Positions 37,936 through 50,800 of a DNA stretch of 64,000 nt are shown here, in pieces. A program made the position numbers and the translations under genes. A model generated the notes under the pieces. It was not told the origin of the DNA. It was given only the letters and a program-made list of their open reading frames with translations, and ran no database searches. How positions within the stretch are numbered: position 1 is the stretch's first letter; the number at the start of each line of letters is the position of its first letter. Source of the DNA: Ifrita kowaldi (Eukaryota > Chordata > Aves > Passeriformes > Cinclosomatidae); contig VZRS01004545.1 of assembly GCA_013398055.1 (NCBI GenBank), forward strand, positions 90,720 through 154,719, in the 5' to 3' direction.

Positions 37936-38673
37936 TCAAGATGACATGCAGTCTAGAACTTCATGGCAAACACACTGGCAAAAGCCATAAATCATGAGAA
38001 TAACAAGGCTTGAAGGAACAAGGCTTACAAAGACAACCCCAAGGGTGACTTTCTTGGATACCAGTAAATAAATCCCTAAAGGCAAGGAGCTAAAGTACAG
38101 CAGCCCTAGCAACCACACTAGCACCCGAATCGAGGTCTGGAAGAGCAAAGATGTGCAGTTCCACACCGTCCAGTTGTGGGACACAGTTGCAACAGAGTCA
38201 AAACTTGTAGGCCTGTAAAATTCCACCACAGGGGTTGAGTTCAGAGTCTGGGGACTTTCTCTTTGTACTTCCATGATTGTTATAACCAGGCAATTAGAAG
38301 AGGTGTGAGAAGGGCTAACCAGAGATGCCAGCCTTTTGGGAGTCAGCAACAGTTCTGTTGGGTTGTCTGGTAGGCACTTCTTTCCCTTTCCCCCACAAGC
38401 TAAATTCAGAAGGATGTTGTTGTCATCAGGAAGACTACTAACCTCATCGTCTGGCAGGCACGTTTCAAACCTGCAAAACGGGCACACTATGACTCCTTGT
38501 GGGGAATCACCGAAGTCTATGATCTTGCAAAGGCATTTGGCACACACTCGGTGACAACACTCCAGCACTTTTGGTTTTCTCTGTCGCAGGTTATAGCGGT
38601 TGTAACAGATCTTGCACTCAAGCTCATCCGAGTTCTGGGTCTCCACGGACTCCTCTGGTAGTTGAGTGGTCAT
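37936..38673 (-). CDS. RNF182: RNF182, RING-type E3 ubiquitin ligase (complete, 245 aa)
   Basis: Membrane-bound E3 ubiquitin-protein ligase. The family member in mammals is brain-enriched and has been reported to act on ATP6V0C and on NF-kB p65. The N-terminus carries a C3HC4 RING-HC finger with all eight zinc ligands: C20-x2-C23-x15-C39-x-H41-x2-C44-x2-C47-x16-C64-x2-C67. Two hydrophobic membrane segments lie near the C-terminus (about 184-205 and 209-231) with a short Lys-Lys turn between, followed by a Cys-rich tail. Length matches the mammalian protein (247 aa as I recall), and the match runs almost end to end, so the call is firm. The whole coding sequence is in one exon, as in other vertebrates. 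A likely acceptor (TTTCCACAAG, AG at 38695-38694) 21 bases before the ATG implies untranslated 5' exons to the right and argues against a retrocopy. Confidence 0.98.
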   Translation of the reverse strand: MTTQLPEESVETQNSDELECKICYNRYNLRQRKPKVLECCHRVCAKCLCKIIDFGDSPQGVIVCPFCRFETCLPDDEVSSLPDDNNILLNLACGGKGKKCLPDNPTELLLTPKRLASLVSPSHTSSNCLVITIMEVQRESPQTLNSTPVVEFYRPTSFDSVATVSHNWTVWNCTSLLFQTSIRVLVWLLGLLYFSSLPLGIYLLVSKKVTLGVVFVSLVPSSLVILMIYGFCQCVCHEVLDCMSS

Positions 38674-38693
38674 TTCTTCAGATGGTTTTTAGA

Positions 38694-38706
38694 CTTGTGG
38701 AAAGAG
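38694..38706 (-). other. RNF182: Putative splice acceptor of the RNF182 coding exon
   Basis: The minus strand reads CTTCTCTTTCCACAAG with the AG at 38695-38694, a pyrimidine-rich acceptor just before the short leader and ATG. Confidence 0.6.
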
Positions 38707-41700
38707 AAGTCAAGGGATGAAGAGGTCACTCAGGCCTATTTTAGAACATTTTCCTATCACCCATCTTAAACAGGAAAAGAGGAGATGACATCATTGAAAA
38801 GCATCAGTAGACATCATCCATTTTCATCTTCTACTAGGGATTGTGCACTGCATGTCCTTTACTCTGAGCCAGGCATCCATCTGAAAAAGCCAAAGTGGAA
38901 TTTCTGTTGAAGGCAAAGGCAAAAACAAGAACGGAGAGGGGAAGGGTAAAAGAAAATGGAAAGGGAGAGAGGAAAATGGAGAGGAAGAGGGAAAGCTTTA
39001 GCAAATGAAATACACAAGTTCTACTTTTTATAAGCTCAGCTTCCTATGCTAAAACTACCTCTAAGGTAGCTTTTTCCTGTGGCATACGAGGCCTATATAG
39101 CAGTCATGCTGATAAAACTTAGCATCATGCTGCACAGATTTATTTTAGAGTTGAAGCTCTGACTGGCTCGGCCCATGAAGTTCTCAGCAGAAGCTGCAAT
39201 TTAATCAGTGATCTGTGACCATATGTTTAAACTCTGGTTTCCCAAGGAAATGAGACCTGACACCTGGAGCTTTTGGTCTTTCCTGGTAACTTGTGAATCT
39301 GCTGTCCAGTTTCAAACAGATCAGCAGAAGGGTCACAGTACTGAAGATAATTAAGTTTCTAAAAAGAAATGAACACTGGCAATTGGGTAGAGGAGAGATA
39401 TTTATAATAAGTACCATTTATCCTGGAGGAGAATGGCTGGCCAGCACACCCCAACCTCTGCTCTGAATGGGCAGCATGCTGCCTGTAGCTCAGCCAGAGT
39501 GGAAGGCAACCCGAGGGAAGCTGGTGATACTCTGGGGAAATAGAGAGTTTGGGGGAGTGGAGTGGGTATGAAAGAGATCCAGGGTTGTTGCAAAGAGTTC
39601 CGTGGGGACCTAGGTCAAATCTGGATTAGGCTTTGTTAATTTTTCTGTTTGTGGAGCAGTTAGTTTCTTTTCCTTCACCCAGCTGCTGGACATACGATTA
39701 CAAAAATGAGTGTTCTTTAGCTTGCAACAAATGCCTCCTTCGATATGTGGCTGCTGGGGTGAAGGCTAATGTGTCTCTCAAAGGCATTCACCAGATGCTC
39801 TGTTTTTCAAGGGTGTCATGGCTGTGACAGCTGTTTCACACCTCAGCTCAGGAGAGGTCTGTGGCACGCTTGCACTGCTGCACTCCTACTCTGCGCAGCG
39901 GTTTTGCCACTAGACCCATCTGCCTCACTTAAACAAATGTCATATTTTGTAACATGACTTCACAAAACAATCCATGTATTGCAAACAAAACATTAACCAG
40001 GAGTATGTGCTCTGGGGATCAGTAATCACCAGCATTTATAAAACCAGCTCTTATCTGCCAGAAGATAAAAACTTCTTCCAGATTCAGGCACAGAATGCTC
40101 ACAGAAATGAGGGCAGCACTGCATTTTGCAGGCTTTCAGACTCATCCCTTTGCTGCTAGAGTAGCAAGGAATTTGCCACAGTCAAATGACGGGCAAAGTC
40201 AGCACTTGTGTCCAGCTGCCTCTTGCGTTATCAGTAAGTATCAGGCACACTGAATATGAAAAAGTGGCCTATTTCAAGAACCTTATTTTTTGACTATTTG
40301 TTTTAGTAAATATTTGATTTCTTTCCCTTTCTATTAGCAAGTTTTTACTCCTAGCATTCAGTTTTTTGTTCCTTTTTTGAGGCCAAGGCAGGAAGCAACT
40401 CTTTTAAGCAACGTGCTCCTTCTGTCAATACATTTTATCTGCCAGCCATAAGGTACAGTAAAGTCACTTTCATGGGCCTCTTATTCTTACTGTGCTTTAA
40501 GTATTTTCCATTTCTGCATATCCATCAGAAGATGGAGAGATATGAGACAGGTGGATATATAACTTCTATAAGCAACATAATTTGTAAAACTCACCTCCTG
40601 GATTTTAAAACAAAGATGTAACCATCAGACAATGCAGTAATGAAAATAACATGACAGCATAGTGAAAAACCCCACATATTTCTCTAAGAATTGTTACAGA
40701 CATGGCCCCCTTCCCATTCAATTACTTCAATAATTCCTTTCCTGCCACTTCCAATTTATGTCTTTAGTGCTCTAAAATATCTCCTCTCTGCCTTACTGTT
40801 GTTTTTATTATTTGTACTGTGGATATATTTGTGGCATGTTGCATCAGGCAAGATGCATAAGACATCATACAAACATAAGACCAGTCACAATTTTCAAAGT
40901 GTACAAGCTAGACATCTTCTAAGACACAAAAAGGACATCTTTTACAGAACTTAAAATTTATCCTTTATCCTTTGTTACACTGTGTGCTTCCTTATTAATT
41001 TCTACTACTCTTTTTATTTCATCCCAAGCATCATCTTCGAGATGACTTTTAGGTAGATATAAATGACATGAGCTGCTAACTTTCCAAAGGATGAATAAAC
41101 CACAAAATGGACCAAAAAAAGTGAAATGTCAGCCTACAGGAAGGCAAGGAACTGCTGAAAAATTAAGATGCCAAACAAAAAAGTGATGGTTTTGGATTTT
41201 TACATCTTGAGCATCATTTATCTTCTGTACCTGAGGTGAATTAGGATTACTAATAAGGTAGTGCTGGTAAACATTGTCCTACAACATAAAACTAGATTCC
41301 TGATTAACCAAAAATCTCCCAAAATATGTGTCTGCTTCTCATAGAAAATTATGACCTTTCTGATAAAACTTCCAACTAGAAAAATCTTGATGTTTTTGTG
41401 TTTATTTTTCTAATTAATATTTCCAGGTTTTCACAAAACCCAACCCACTTTTCAACCAATTCTATTCAGACATGGATAACCTCTCCCTGAATCAGTTTTC
41501 AAACTGCATGTGTTTTCCTGATTTTACCGCCTTTAAGTGCCAAAATTTGACATTAATATAAGGAATAACAAGTCTCTGGGACTAGCAATGTTCCAGTTGC
41601 TAAACTGGGATCATTAGCTCCAGTTCCAGAGCACAGTGATCCTCCTATTCTGGTTTGTGTCATGAGCTATTCTACAACTTTTTTTCAAACTTTTTTTTAA

Positions 41701-42205
41701 TATAATGTACTGTACAAGAAAGAATGACTTTCATCATCTTTCTCACTTCACAGACTCTCTAAAAAAAATACCCATTTGTAATAAAACATCACTGATCGTT
41801 TTTTCTTTGGCTAACTTTAGATGTTGGATTTCTCCTTAGGTGTTTTAGTGTGAATGCTGCTTATTCCTATTTGTTATTTATACATCTTTTCCTTTGAAAA
41901 TTAAAATTTAATCACTAGTTCCTATCAAGGCTTTTCATGCATTTTTTACCCTCTCAGCTCTGTGGTGGTTTTAGATGCTTCCTCTGTCTTTTTTGCCTTC
42001 CTGATTTCTTATGGAAATTTTTCCTTTTCAGTATCTACTTTCCTGCTCTTTTTTTTCTCTCCTGGGAACTGCCACCTTTTTGGGTTTAATTAATGCTGCC
42101 CTGCTATTATATACATCACATACATTAAAAAGTTCTCTGATCAGAGACTTATTAAAAATATATGGAAACTGAGGCTTTTAAAGAAATTTGGCTTCAAATT
42201 ATTCC
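38707..42205. other. Probable RNF182 5' intron / upstream sequence
   Basis: AT-rich with no coding signal. It contains a purine tract at 38933-38994. No CR1 end recognised. Confidence 0.55.
38933..38994. repeat. Near-homopurine tract
   Basis: 62 bases on the plus strand that are G or A except for three T residues (38946, 38957, 38978). On the RNF182 strand this is a C/T tract about 240-300 bases upstream of the acceptor. Confidence 0.85.
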
Positions 42206-42241
42206 TATTTCTTGAGAAAATGAAGCATTTCTCAAGAAATA
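42206..42241. repeat. Perfect 14-base inverted repeat, 8-base loop
   Basis: TATTTCTTGAGAAA (42206-42219) pairs perfectly with TTTCTCAAGAAATA (42228-42241) around the loop ATGAAGCA. Each arm contains a TTCNNNNGAA core. The stem is too short for a typical microRNA precursor. Confidence 0.95.
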
Positions 42242-42954
42242 TGGCCAGCTACTCCTTCAAGCAAATTCTGCTCTGTATCAAAGACTTTCTAGCTGGTCTT
42301 TTGCATGCTTCCCAGGTGAGTATTTACTGGAAGCAGGCAGGATAAGGAATTAAAGAAAGGAAGAGGTTAACTAGTGCCCCTCTGAATCCTGCTCCCTCAC
42401 CCAAAAGGTGACAATTCACATACTTCTTGTTGAGTGTTAAAAACAATATTGTGCAGGAAAAAAAAAAGAGATTGTGTCTATATGTTCATGTTGTATCCTC
42501 TTCTTCAAGACACTTTTTTTTATGATGCCACAAGAAGGTATGTCCCTATTATGTGCTCCAATACTCCATTAATATTTGGGCTATTTTAAATATTGAGCTG
42601 CAACCTGCATTTTCTTTCTGACCTTGAAATCCAGGGCCAGTCATGATGAGTCTAACCTCTTCCACTTCAAGTAAAAAATTTGTAGCGACTGGAAATCAAA
42701 GTGAAGTCCCATGTCTATTTTTAAAGCACTGTGTGTATTTTTATTAATTCTGATACTTGTCATGACTTTAAGCTGCTTCTTATGTCCAGTTTTTCACCTG
42801 AACTTAGACTTGTCTCACCTGCTTTTTTGATACCAAGAGACACAAGTTGTAACTAGGGAAATTTCAATTACAAATTAGGAAAAAAAAAATAGTACACAAG
42901 GTATTCAAACACTGAATATGTGTCAAGACAGATGTAAATGAAATCTGCAACCTT
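42242..42954. other. Non-coding, no feature seen
   Basis: AT-rich sequence with nothing recognised. Confidence 0.6.
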
Positions 42955-43084
42955 CCAGATATCCTTGACTGGATACAGCCCTGGTCAGGCCACTCTGCCT
43001 TGGACTTGAGCCCTGCTTTGATCAAGTGGAACTGGATTTTCCTGGAGATTCTTTCTAAAACAAATTATTCTATGATTCAATGCT
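42955..43084 (+). mobile_element. Old CR1 3' end, plus orientation
   Basis: Shows the old CR1 tail GATCAAGTGGAACTGGATTT, TCCTGGAGATTCTTTCTAAA, then ATTATTCTATGATTCAATG. The 5' side is lost. Confidence 0.7.
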
Positions 43085-46000
43085 TTGGTATCCTGAACTC
43101 ACTCTATGTGATCTGTTTGAAAAGCTTTATCTCTTACTGAATAAAGAATCAGGTTGACAATTGTTCACGTAGCTAAACAACTCTCCTAGATAATAAATGT
43201 TTCATTTAACATATGAATTAGTTTTTACAAAACCTAGAGTCCTTCTTCTATCCTGTCTTCCACAGAATCTATCTGATGGGATCAACACAATGCAACTGCA
43301 GAACGTTTCATTCCTGTGACTATTATGTAGCACACAGCAGCTTTCTGAACAAAATATAAACTACAAGACACGTCCAATGATGACAGTATCCACTGCAGTT
43401 TATTCAAGAACAAGTACATCTGTTATCCTGTGACAAGCACTTGTCTTTTGTAAGAGTCCCGACTAAGCGCTGCAGGAGTGAATCCATCATTCCTGTTGCT
43501 GCTTGAGCTCTGACTCCCTCTCTTTCTGTCCTGGTGCCACCTGTCCTGTACCTTACGAACTCCTCTACTTGAAACTTTTACTAAAAAGGGAGAAAAGCTG
43601 AAGACAGAGAGGCATCTTCCGGATGGCAGAAGACCACAAGCAGTCACTACAGTGCTCCATGTGACTGCTGGAGGGCAGTCCCAGAATCAGGGGGAATATC
43701 CTCCCTTGAGGGCGAGAGGAGGTGACCCACAGGACCAGACTGAGTAGCAAGCTCTTATGTATGGCCCCACGTATGGCCAGACAGAGTGCAGTGCACCGTC
43801 AGCCCAAAAAGGCCACTGGCCACTGACCAGTTTTGAATTAATCACTGTTCTGCAACTGCAGGCTTTCTTCCCGGGCATGGAAAGAAAGGTGAATGGGCTG
43901 TGTAACATGTTATGGCCCTGCTTTGCACTCATCTATCAAACACTGTGTAGACAAAGTGTTCTTATGAGAGGCCAGAAGCAATTACTTGTAGATGAAACTC
44001 TCAATATTGGAGCTCAGTCATGCTGACAGGGCAAAGTAGATGGGAAATTTGTGCCTCTCTTCCCTAATGGAAGATAATCTTTTCCCAGTTCATCAAACCA
44101 ATCTTTTATCATTCATCTCTTGCACTTTTTTTTTTCTGTGAAGGGAATTTGCCAATGTTTCACATATAACCTAAAATGAATATATGAGCTCAGCAACTTC
44201 CATAAGATATCATCCATGGACCTACCCAACGTGTGATATTTTCAAAGGTTTTAAAAGTTTCCTTTAAACACAAGCTGAGCATATTTAGGAAATAAGAGAA
44301 GGAAAAAAAATATAGATAGACAAATAAATACAGAGAAACTTACTTTCCACAAAAAAGAACTTCTTGCAAAGGTTCACTTGCAGGGAACACAAGAAATGCC
44401 TATTCTTCTCCACATGGGCAAAAACTGGTGGAAAGGAGGGAAACAAAATTAGTAGAGCAGGAATACAGCTGGGAGACTTTTCAGTCTATTTTCTCTGAAA
44501 GAGAGGAAGGAGTCCAACTTCTCTAGTTTGGATAGAAATAGCCATATGTCGAGACTTCTGTTTAGAGAAATATATTGGGTAAATCTCGTTTACTAAAATT
44601 ATTTCTGTAACATAATCCAGTTATCTTTACAGATCTGTTGTTGATTTTAAGCCTCTTTCAATATTATGTGTTAAACACTCTGAAGTGCTATCTCTTCTAG
44701 GAACCACATATTCACGAATGTTAGCGATTCACTAAAAAACCCAACCTAAAGGCAGAGCATCCGAAGAGATAAACTGTGCTCTGAAAGAAGAGTAGTAAAA
44801 ATATATTTAAATACTTCCCTTCACAAATGTCATAGAAGCTCTTTGATCAGTTCTACTTTTCCAAACACACTGCAGTCTTTCCTCCAGCACAGACCAGAAA
44901 GCAACCATCTCCTGTGGGCCACTGCATTCATGTTGGAGCAGCTTTGCTGCATTCTGACTCAGCAGGAAATGACCATTGCACTAGATTTTTCCAGCTTGTG
45001 CTAAGCACAATGCAAAAAAAACCCCACCCCAAACTGCTTCACTAATCTCACATTTGAATAGACTGCGTTCAAAGTGCCAGCAGCGATCACATGTTCAACC
45101 TGTCTCATGCCACATTTCTGCTAACAGTGGATGGGTTTTAACAATGGGCATTTCCCTGTCAAGTCCAATCAGTGTGAGACTTTGCACAGGAGTTACAGAA
45201 TGGGATGTACTGATCCATGCTTGGTTTATGGACAGCTGTGCAAACTGCTATGAAAAATGCTGCCATTCTTTTCACAAAAACTTAGTTTTCAATGGCATAG
45301 GTAAAGAGGTTATTCCTCCAATAACTACGCATGAAAGAGAAACCCCACAACATACACAGCAAACAGTTGTGTATTATTGACTGCTGAGACTAATATAAAA
45401 GAGCATTTTATCAGAAGTTATTGTTACGATATTTAGAGTCTTTGCTTGATCTCTCTCAATCCTCCACAATAATGTCACAAAAATGCAAAATACAGAAAAT
45501 TACAGTTTTTCATATTTGAAGTGGAATTCATGGGTCTCTAATTATTTAGTATGAGAAGTCATGTAATATTAATGTGCCATCTCATACAAAAAAAATCAAT
45601 TATTTTATTTTTATTTTTATTATTCCTCCTCCCCATCCTGTTAAGTAAGCAGGGAGATTTTCATCTAACACAGGGTTCACTTAATTGAGTGTTGTGGCAC
45701 TGGCTCTTAGGGTACTTTCTACATCCTTTGCATGTGCATATTCAGTATCATCAGACTCCATCTCCTATGAACAATATCATTTGCAACACTTTTTTGTTAT
45801 TCCAATAACTCACGTTATGTGTCAGGTAGTAGTGCAAAATGGTATGAAAAAACAGTAAATCCCTTCTTGAAACCCTACTGTTCTCAATTACTTGCTTTCT
45901 GGCTACAGGCTACGACTGTATTGATATGAATCCTGCAACTATGGTGTGGAAGAAAATGTTTTATTATTTAGGCTTGTAGGCAAAAACAAAACCTCTTCCA

Positions 46001-47864
46001 ATATTTCTTAAGAAGAAATTTTCCCTCATATAGAATTCATGAGCTATTTATATACTAATATGCCAAGTGACTACTCAATGTAACATATGGTTGTGGGTTG
46101 CTTTGTAGCTGTTTAAGAATAAAACTAATAAAGGACAAAGGATCTGAGCTTTTATTAGCTGTCTTGATTTAAACTGGCTTAATTAGATTAAATTGATAAG
46201 TAAAAAGAGATGGCTTGAAATTTGTACCGAAAATGGTAACATTTAATTTTGGAAATACGCTGGTTAAAGAGATTTAATTCCTTTAAAATTATTTTTAATT
46301 TTTTCACAACCTGATTACTTGGGCTCTTCAGGCATTTTCTTTTGCACGGTTTTCTCACTGCCAACGGCTTTTCCTTTATGACTCTGAAACCAGTAAGCAA
46401 TGTACTCCAATTAACATATATTTCACAATAGAACTCATGACCTTACTACTATTTCAGGGAAAGGTTAGACATTCTCCTCTTTGGTAGTAGGGGTGTGTTT
46501 TGGCAGCTTTATCAAATAAGATAGAGTTCTGATTCTCTGCTTTAGTGCTTGCGCTCTTTAGGAGCTCTTCTGAGAGTTGAACAGACTGTAGGACATTGAT
46601 TCTAGAATATGACTTGAAAAGATACAAAATTATCAATAAATAAAAAGCTTCCCAGTATTTCTTAATATAGGTATAAATATTTAATCATACGGCCTGCAGA
46701 TATGTCTAGCATTTATCTTTATATTAGACACTATTAAAAGCCAATACGATTTTGTATTAGGTTTCCGAACACATGATGACAGCACCACAGAATTTTACAT
46801 CCTTGCTCTGCTTGCTACCATATGCTTGAATGTAAGCAATTAAAATAAGTCCAGAAATACAAGAAAAAACCTTCTTCTTTTAAAGTAAAAATTACTCATA
46901 ATATAAGATATTAAGTGACATACTCAAAATGTAACATCCCCAAAACATAACAGAATTATCTCTCTTTGGGCATATTTTCTATAATATATAATTCGAGAGG
47001 GACCAGGTGAGACAAAATTACAGAAAATTTATCTTGATTACATCATTCAGAGAGAAATTCCTCTTCACACAGCGGAAACATTTTAATGCATTATAATAAG
47101 TTCCAATTAACCTTCAAAATAAGATTTAATAGAAAGTAAGTGTGGCACTAGTTTTGTCCTAATGGAGCTGAAAACAATCCCAGAATAGGCTAGAAATTAA
47201 GCTGTACTTCTTGCTTTTTGTACTGTCATTAAGAAAAATCCACCTAATACAAGTATGTTTAACTTAGTGCATTCTGTTTCAGACATTTTTTAGGATATGA
47301 CTATATATAAAGATTCTACTATATTGCCTATTTTATGTTGAAAGTGCAAACAGGAAATAAAAAGGGAGGGCATTATACAGGGCAATACTGACACTGGATT
47401 TTATGTATTATTTACATGAATTTGGTAACAAGGCTTTCTGCTTTAACTACTGCTCAGAATTTGCATCTTATCCTGTGCAGAAAGGAAACGATAAAACACA
47501 ACTGCAGTTGCTTCAGTCACAGAATATTTGAAAACTCTACATAACAATAACCCAAATCCAATAAAGATTTCCACTTACAAATAACTTTTTCAGACCTGGT
47601 CTTCCATCGTCCCGTCCTTTTTGGAACACTGGCAACTAAAGTCTGATCTAGCTGATGCTGCAAATAGTCCCAACAGCTTGAAAAGTGAGGGGTCTGAGGA
47701 AACAACAGTCTAACCTGGATTCAGTAAAGTGCAATTTTAATATTTCATTTAGTTCCCCTAAAGCATGCATCTAAAGCCAGCTATTTCTGGGACAAAGATT
47801 ATTTTCATTTTAGCAATACAGCAAAGTTGGCATATAATCCCTCCTCAATTGACATTATTACATC
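43085..47864. other. Non-coding, no gene seen
   Basis: AT-rich. Chance frames of 80-110 codons (43687-44026 on both strands, 45054-45380 plus) show no recognisable domain. No repeat recognised. Confidence 0.6.
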
Positions 47865-47883
47865 TATTATTATTATTATTATA
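47865..47883. repeat. (TTA)n microsatellite
   Basis: About six tandem ATT/TTA units. Confidence 0.9.
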
Positions 47884-50800
47884 ACATCATTATCATCACT
47901 AGAATGTCAATGTAGCTAAGAATTTTTTTGGTTTTAAATCTTATTGATGTATTAAAAAAGGCAAACACAAACCCATCAGATGCTATAAAAAAATACAATA
48001 TTAGTAGATCTGGTTGACATGCAGTAAAGTTGTATGTCTTCCACTGCATTCATGGGAAATGAACAATCCCAACAGACCAGTGTCAATGAGGAGATGTTAA
48101 CTTTGACAGCAACTTGTACTGCTCTCTTACAAAAAGATTTGTAGAAAAATTCTGTTTGGCCTGATTTATACACAACATGCAAAGAACAGTTACTGCATGC
48201 ACACCCAGCATTCTAGATGTGGGTACGGGAAATAAAACTGCAGGCATTGAAAAAGTGGATGGAAGGAGTGAAATTAATTTGTGTCAAATGATACACAGAG
48301 CTTTTATTCCATTCCTTTAAGGAATACAGGAATCGTGTGAAACAAGAGCAGCTTTAAGTATTAGTCTGGAAGTATCTTTGTAGCTACTGGGGATGATCTG
48401 GGTCTCTCAGAGCTTCATAAATTGCTACACCACCAATGTCAGAATCACTGGAGTGTTCTGCTGGTGAGACTTGCTTAACTCAAATTAATGCTTATAAAGC
48501 ACTTAAACTTCGGGGGGACTGATAGGAATTGCTCAGCTTTAACGTGTTATTTAACAGTGAAATATGGTATTTTTTTACCCATTCTGAACTGCTAGTGAAA
48601 GAGTTGAAGTGCTACTAGATGGAATATTTCAATCAAAAGGCAGAATCCTTATGGGCTGAGACTCTATATACAGTGCCCTTTGGACTGGATAAGAGGAGCA
48701 GATGAAGCTGCAATTTATTCATAGGATGTATCAGAATCCAGTTAAGAATGCATTGTATCTCCCTCCCATGTGTTCCTGATAGAAATATACTGCCACAGTG
48801 GCAGATAATCCAATCAGGTAAATTGGATCAATATGAACCAGCACAAAATCAGAAAATCTGCACTTAGGAAATGTGTTTCAGCAAGAGCTGCATAATTCTA
48901 TTCTGGGACAAGGGCAACCTGGACTTTACAAATTTTCCATCATTCAGAAGAGTTACACTGGTTAAGTCTCACAAACTCAATGAAGGGTATGAAACTGTCT
49001 TAGAGCAGAGCTACAGCATTTTGATGCCATTTGCAACTACAACGGTTGAAAGGTTAAACGAAATGAACATGTTTGAAGTCTGCCAGTTGAGCATATTCAA
49101 AATACAAAATGCATGAGAGGAAAGCATTGCTTCAGAAATTTTGGAAGTAATCAAGGCATATTCAGAAACACAGCTTGTATATTAAACTAATTAGAAACAA
49201 AAAAAAATACCCCAACCAACACACGAAACAGAGAGAAAATACATGAAATGGAATTCTAAAGGTTTAAAAAGCAACACAGTCCATAGAGAGCCATTCCCTA
49301 TTAACCTGTAAATTTAGTTTAGTGTAAATTAATAACACAGACCAGGTACTGGTATTTTGTTAACTGGTAATAATCAATGGGGATTTTAGTTCAAGTGTTT
49401 TGCAACATGTACTACAAGACTAGAAAAACTAGAAAATAGAACACTAACAGGTTCTGAATTTCACTTAATGTAATAAAAATCCCAACATCAGCACAGCAGC
49501 TCTTCAGTGAGTATTCCCATGGATATCAGGTTTTCTATACAATATCACAAATGAGCAGCTTGGCTAAGGCTTATGGACTAAAGTAGGAAATTAAAAACAT
49601 TTCTTGTCTTCCACTAACTAAGAAAAGATTTTTTTCATAGAACAGAAACACAACCAGGAACATTTTAAAATACCAGATGTTTTAAATGACAGTTTTCTTT
49701 AAACTATTTTAAATAACGAATCTCCTCTGCTCTGCTTTCACTTAAGCAGGAGAATATAAGGCTTCTGAATGTTCCACTGTCTAAGTCTCTTTTCCAAAAA
49801 GTTATAATAGAAAATGAGCTAGGAAGTGAACTGATCAACTAGACATTAGAGGATAACACATATTTCACTATTCTTCATTTACAGTGTGCTGAATGCATAT
49901 ATCTGCAAAGACTGAAGATCTAGGAAAAAAACCCTATATAGATTTACTTTCTATTTGAAAGCTAAGAAGCATTAGCCTTTATTTATGCTATTACCTTTTC
50001 ATGGAAAGCTCCACGTTTGAAGCACCAGGACAGCATACTGCTGTTTGTTAGCCTACTAAACCAAAGTTTATGAAAGGTAACAACTATTGCACTAATTATC
50101 GGTGCAAAAGGCAGCATCCACTGTGAATCTGACTTTTTCACATCTCTGCAAACACCAACCACAAAATTTGCAGCAAGTTAAAATATACCTTTTTCCTTGG
50201 GCTTGGTTTCTTGACAGAAAGAACGCTCCGTGAAATTGATTAAAATCCAATTCTGCTCCAGAGTCAAATGATTGCAATATTACTTGAGAGCTTCTGAGCT
50301 CATATTTGTCCTTCTCTGCTTCTGGAAGATTCTTTCAGAAAGTGCACCCAGAGAAAGTGCACCCTGAGGGGCATTTCTCAGTAATTGTGGTGGATGTATT
50401 TTGCAAGAGTGAGTACATCTACACTTTAAACTGCAGTGCAGTGTTGATATAACTGAGCCGGATTTCTACTGGAACCAACCTAGCTATAATAACATCTAGT
50501 TCTGGATGAGCTAAGTTAATCTGGCTTGTAGGAGAATCAGCCAGCCTTATGTACCATTTCCCACTCTATCATCCTGTGCTAATATGCTGAGCTTTGTCTA
50601 CAACCTGTGCCAATATATCTTGCCTATCTGTAAGTCATCACTGTAGAGTGTTAAGCTACAAAAGACTGCATTTCAAAATGTGATAGGAGAAACCCTAAAA
50701 GACAGCAAAAGTTGTACCTTTCATTCTCAAATATGTCTGTTTGAACTGGATATCTGAGGATCAGTAACCATGGAAAATGGAGACTTTCAACTCCGCTTAC

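Noticed and set aside
38336..38554. Plus-strand 72-codon frame inside RNF182
   Set aside because: Antisense shadow of the RNF182 coding sequence.
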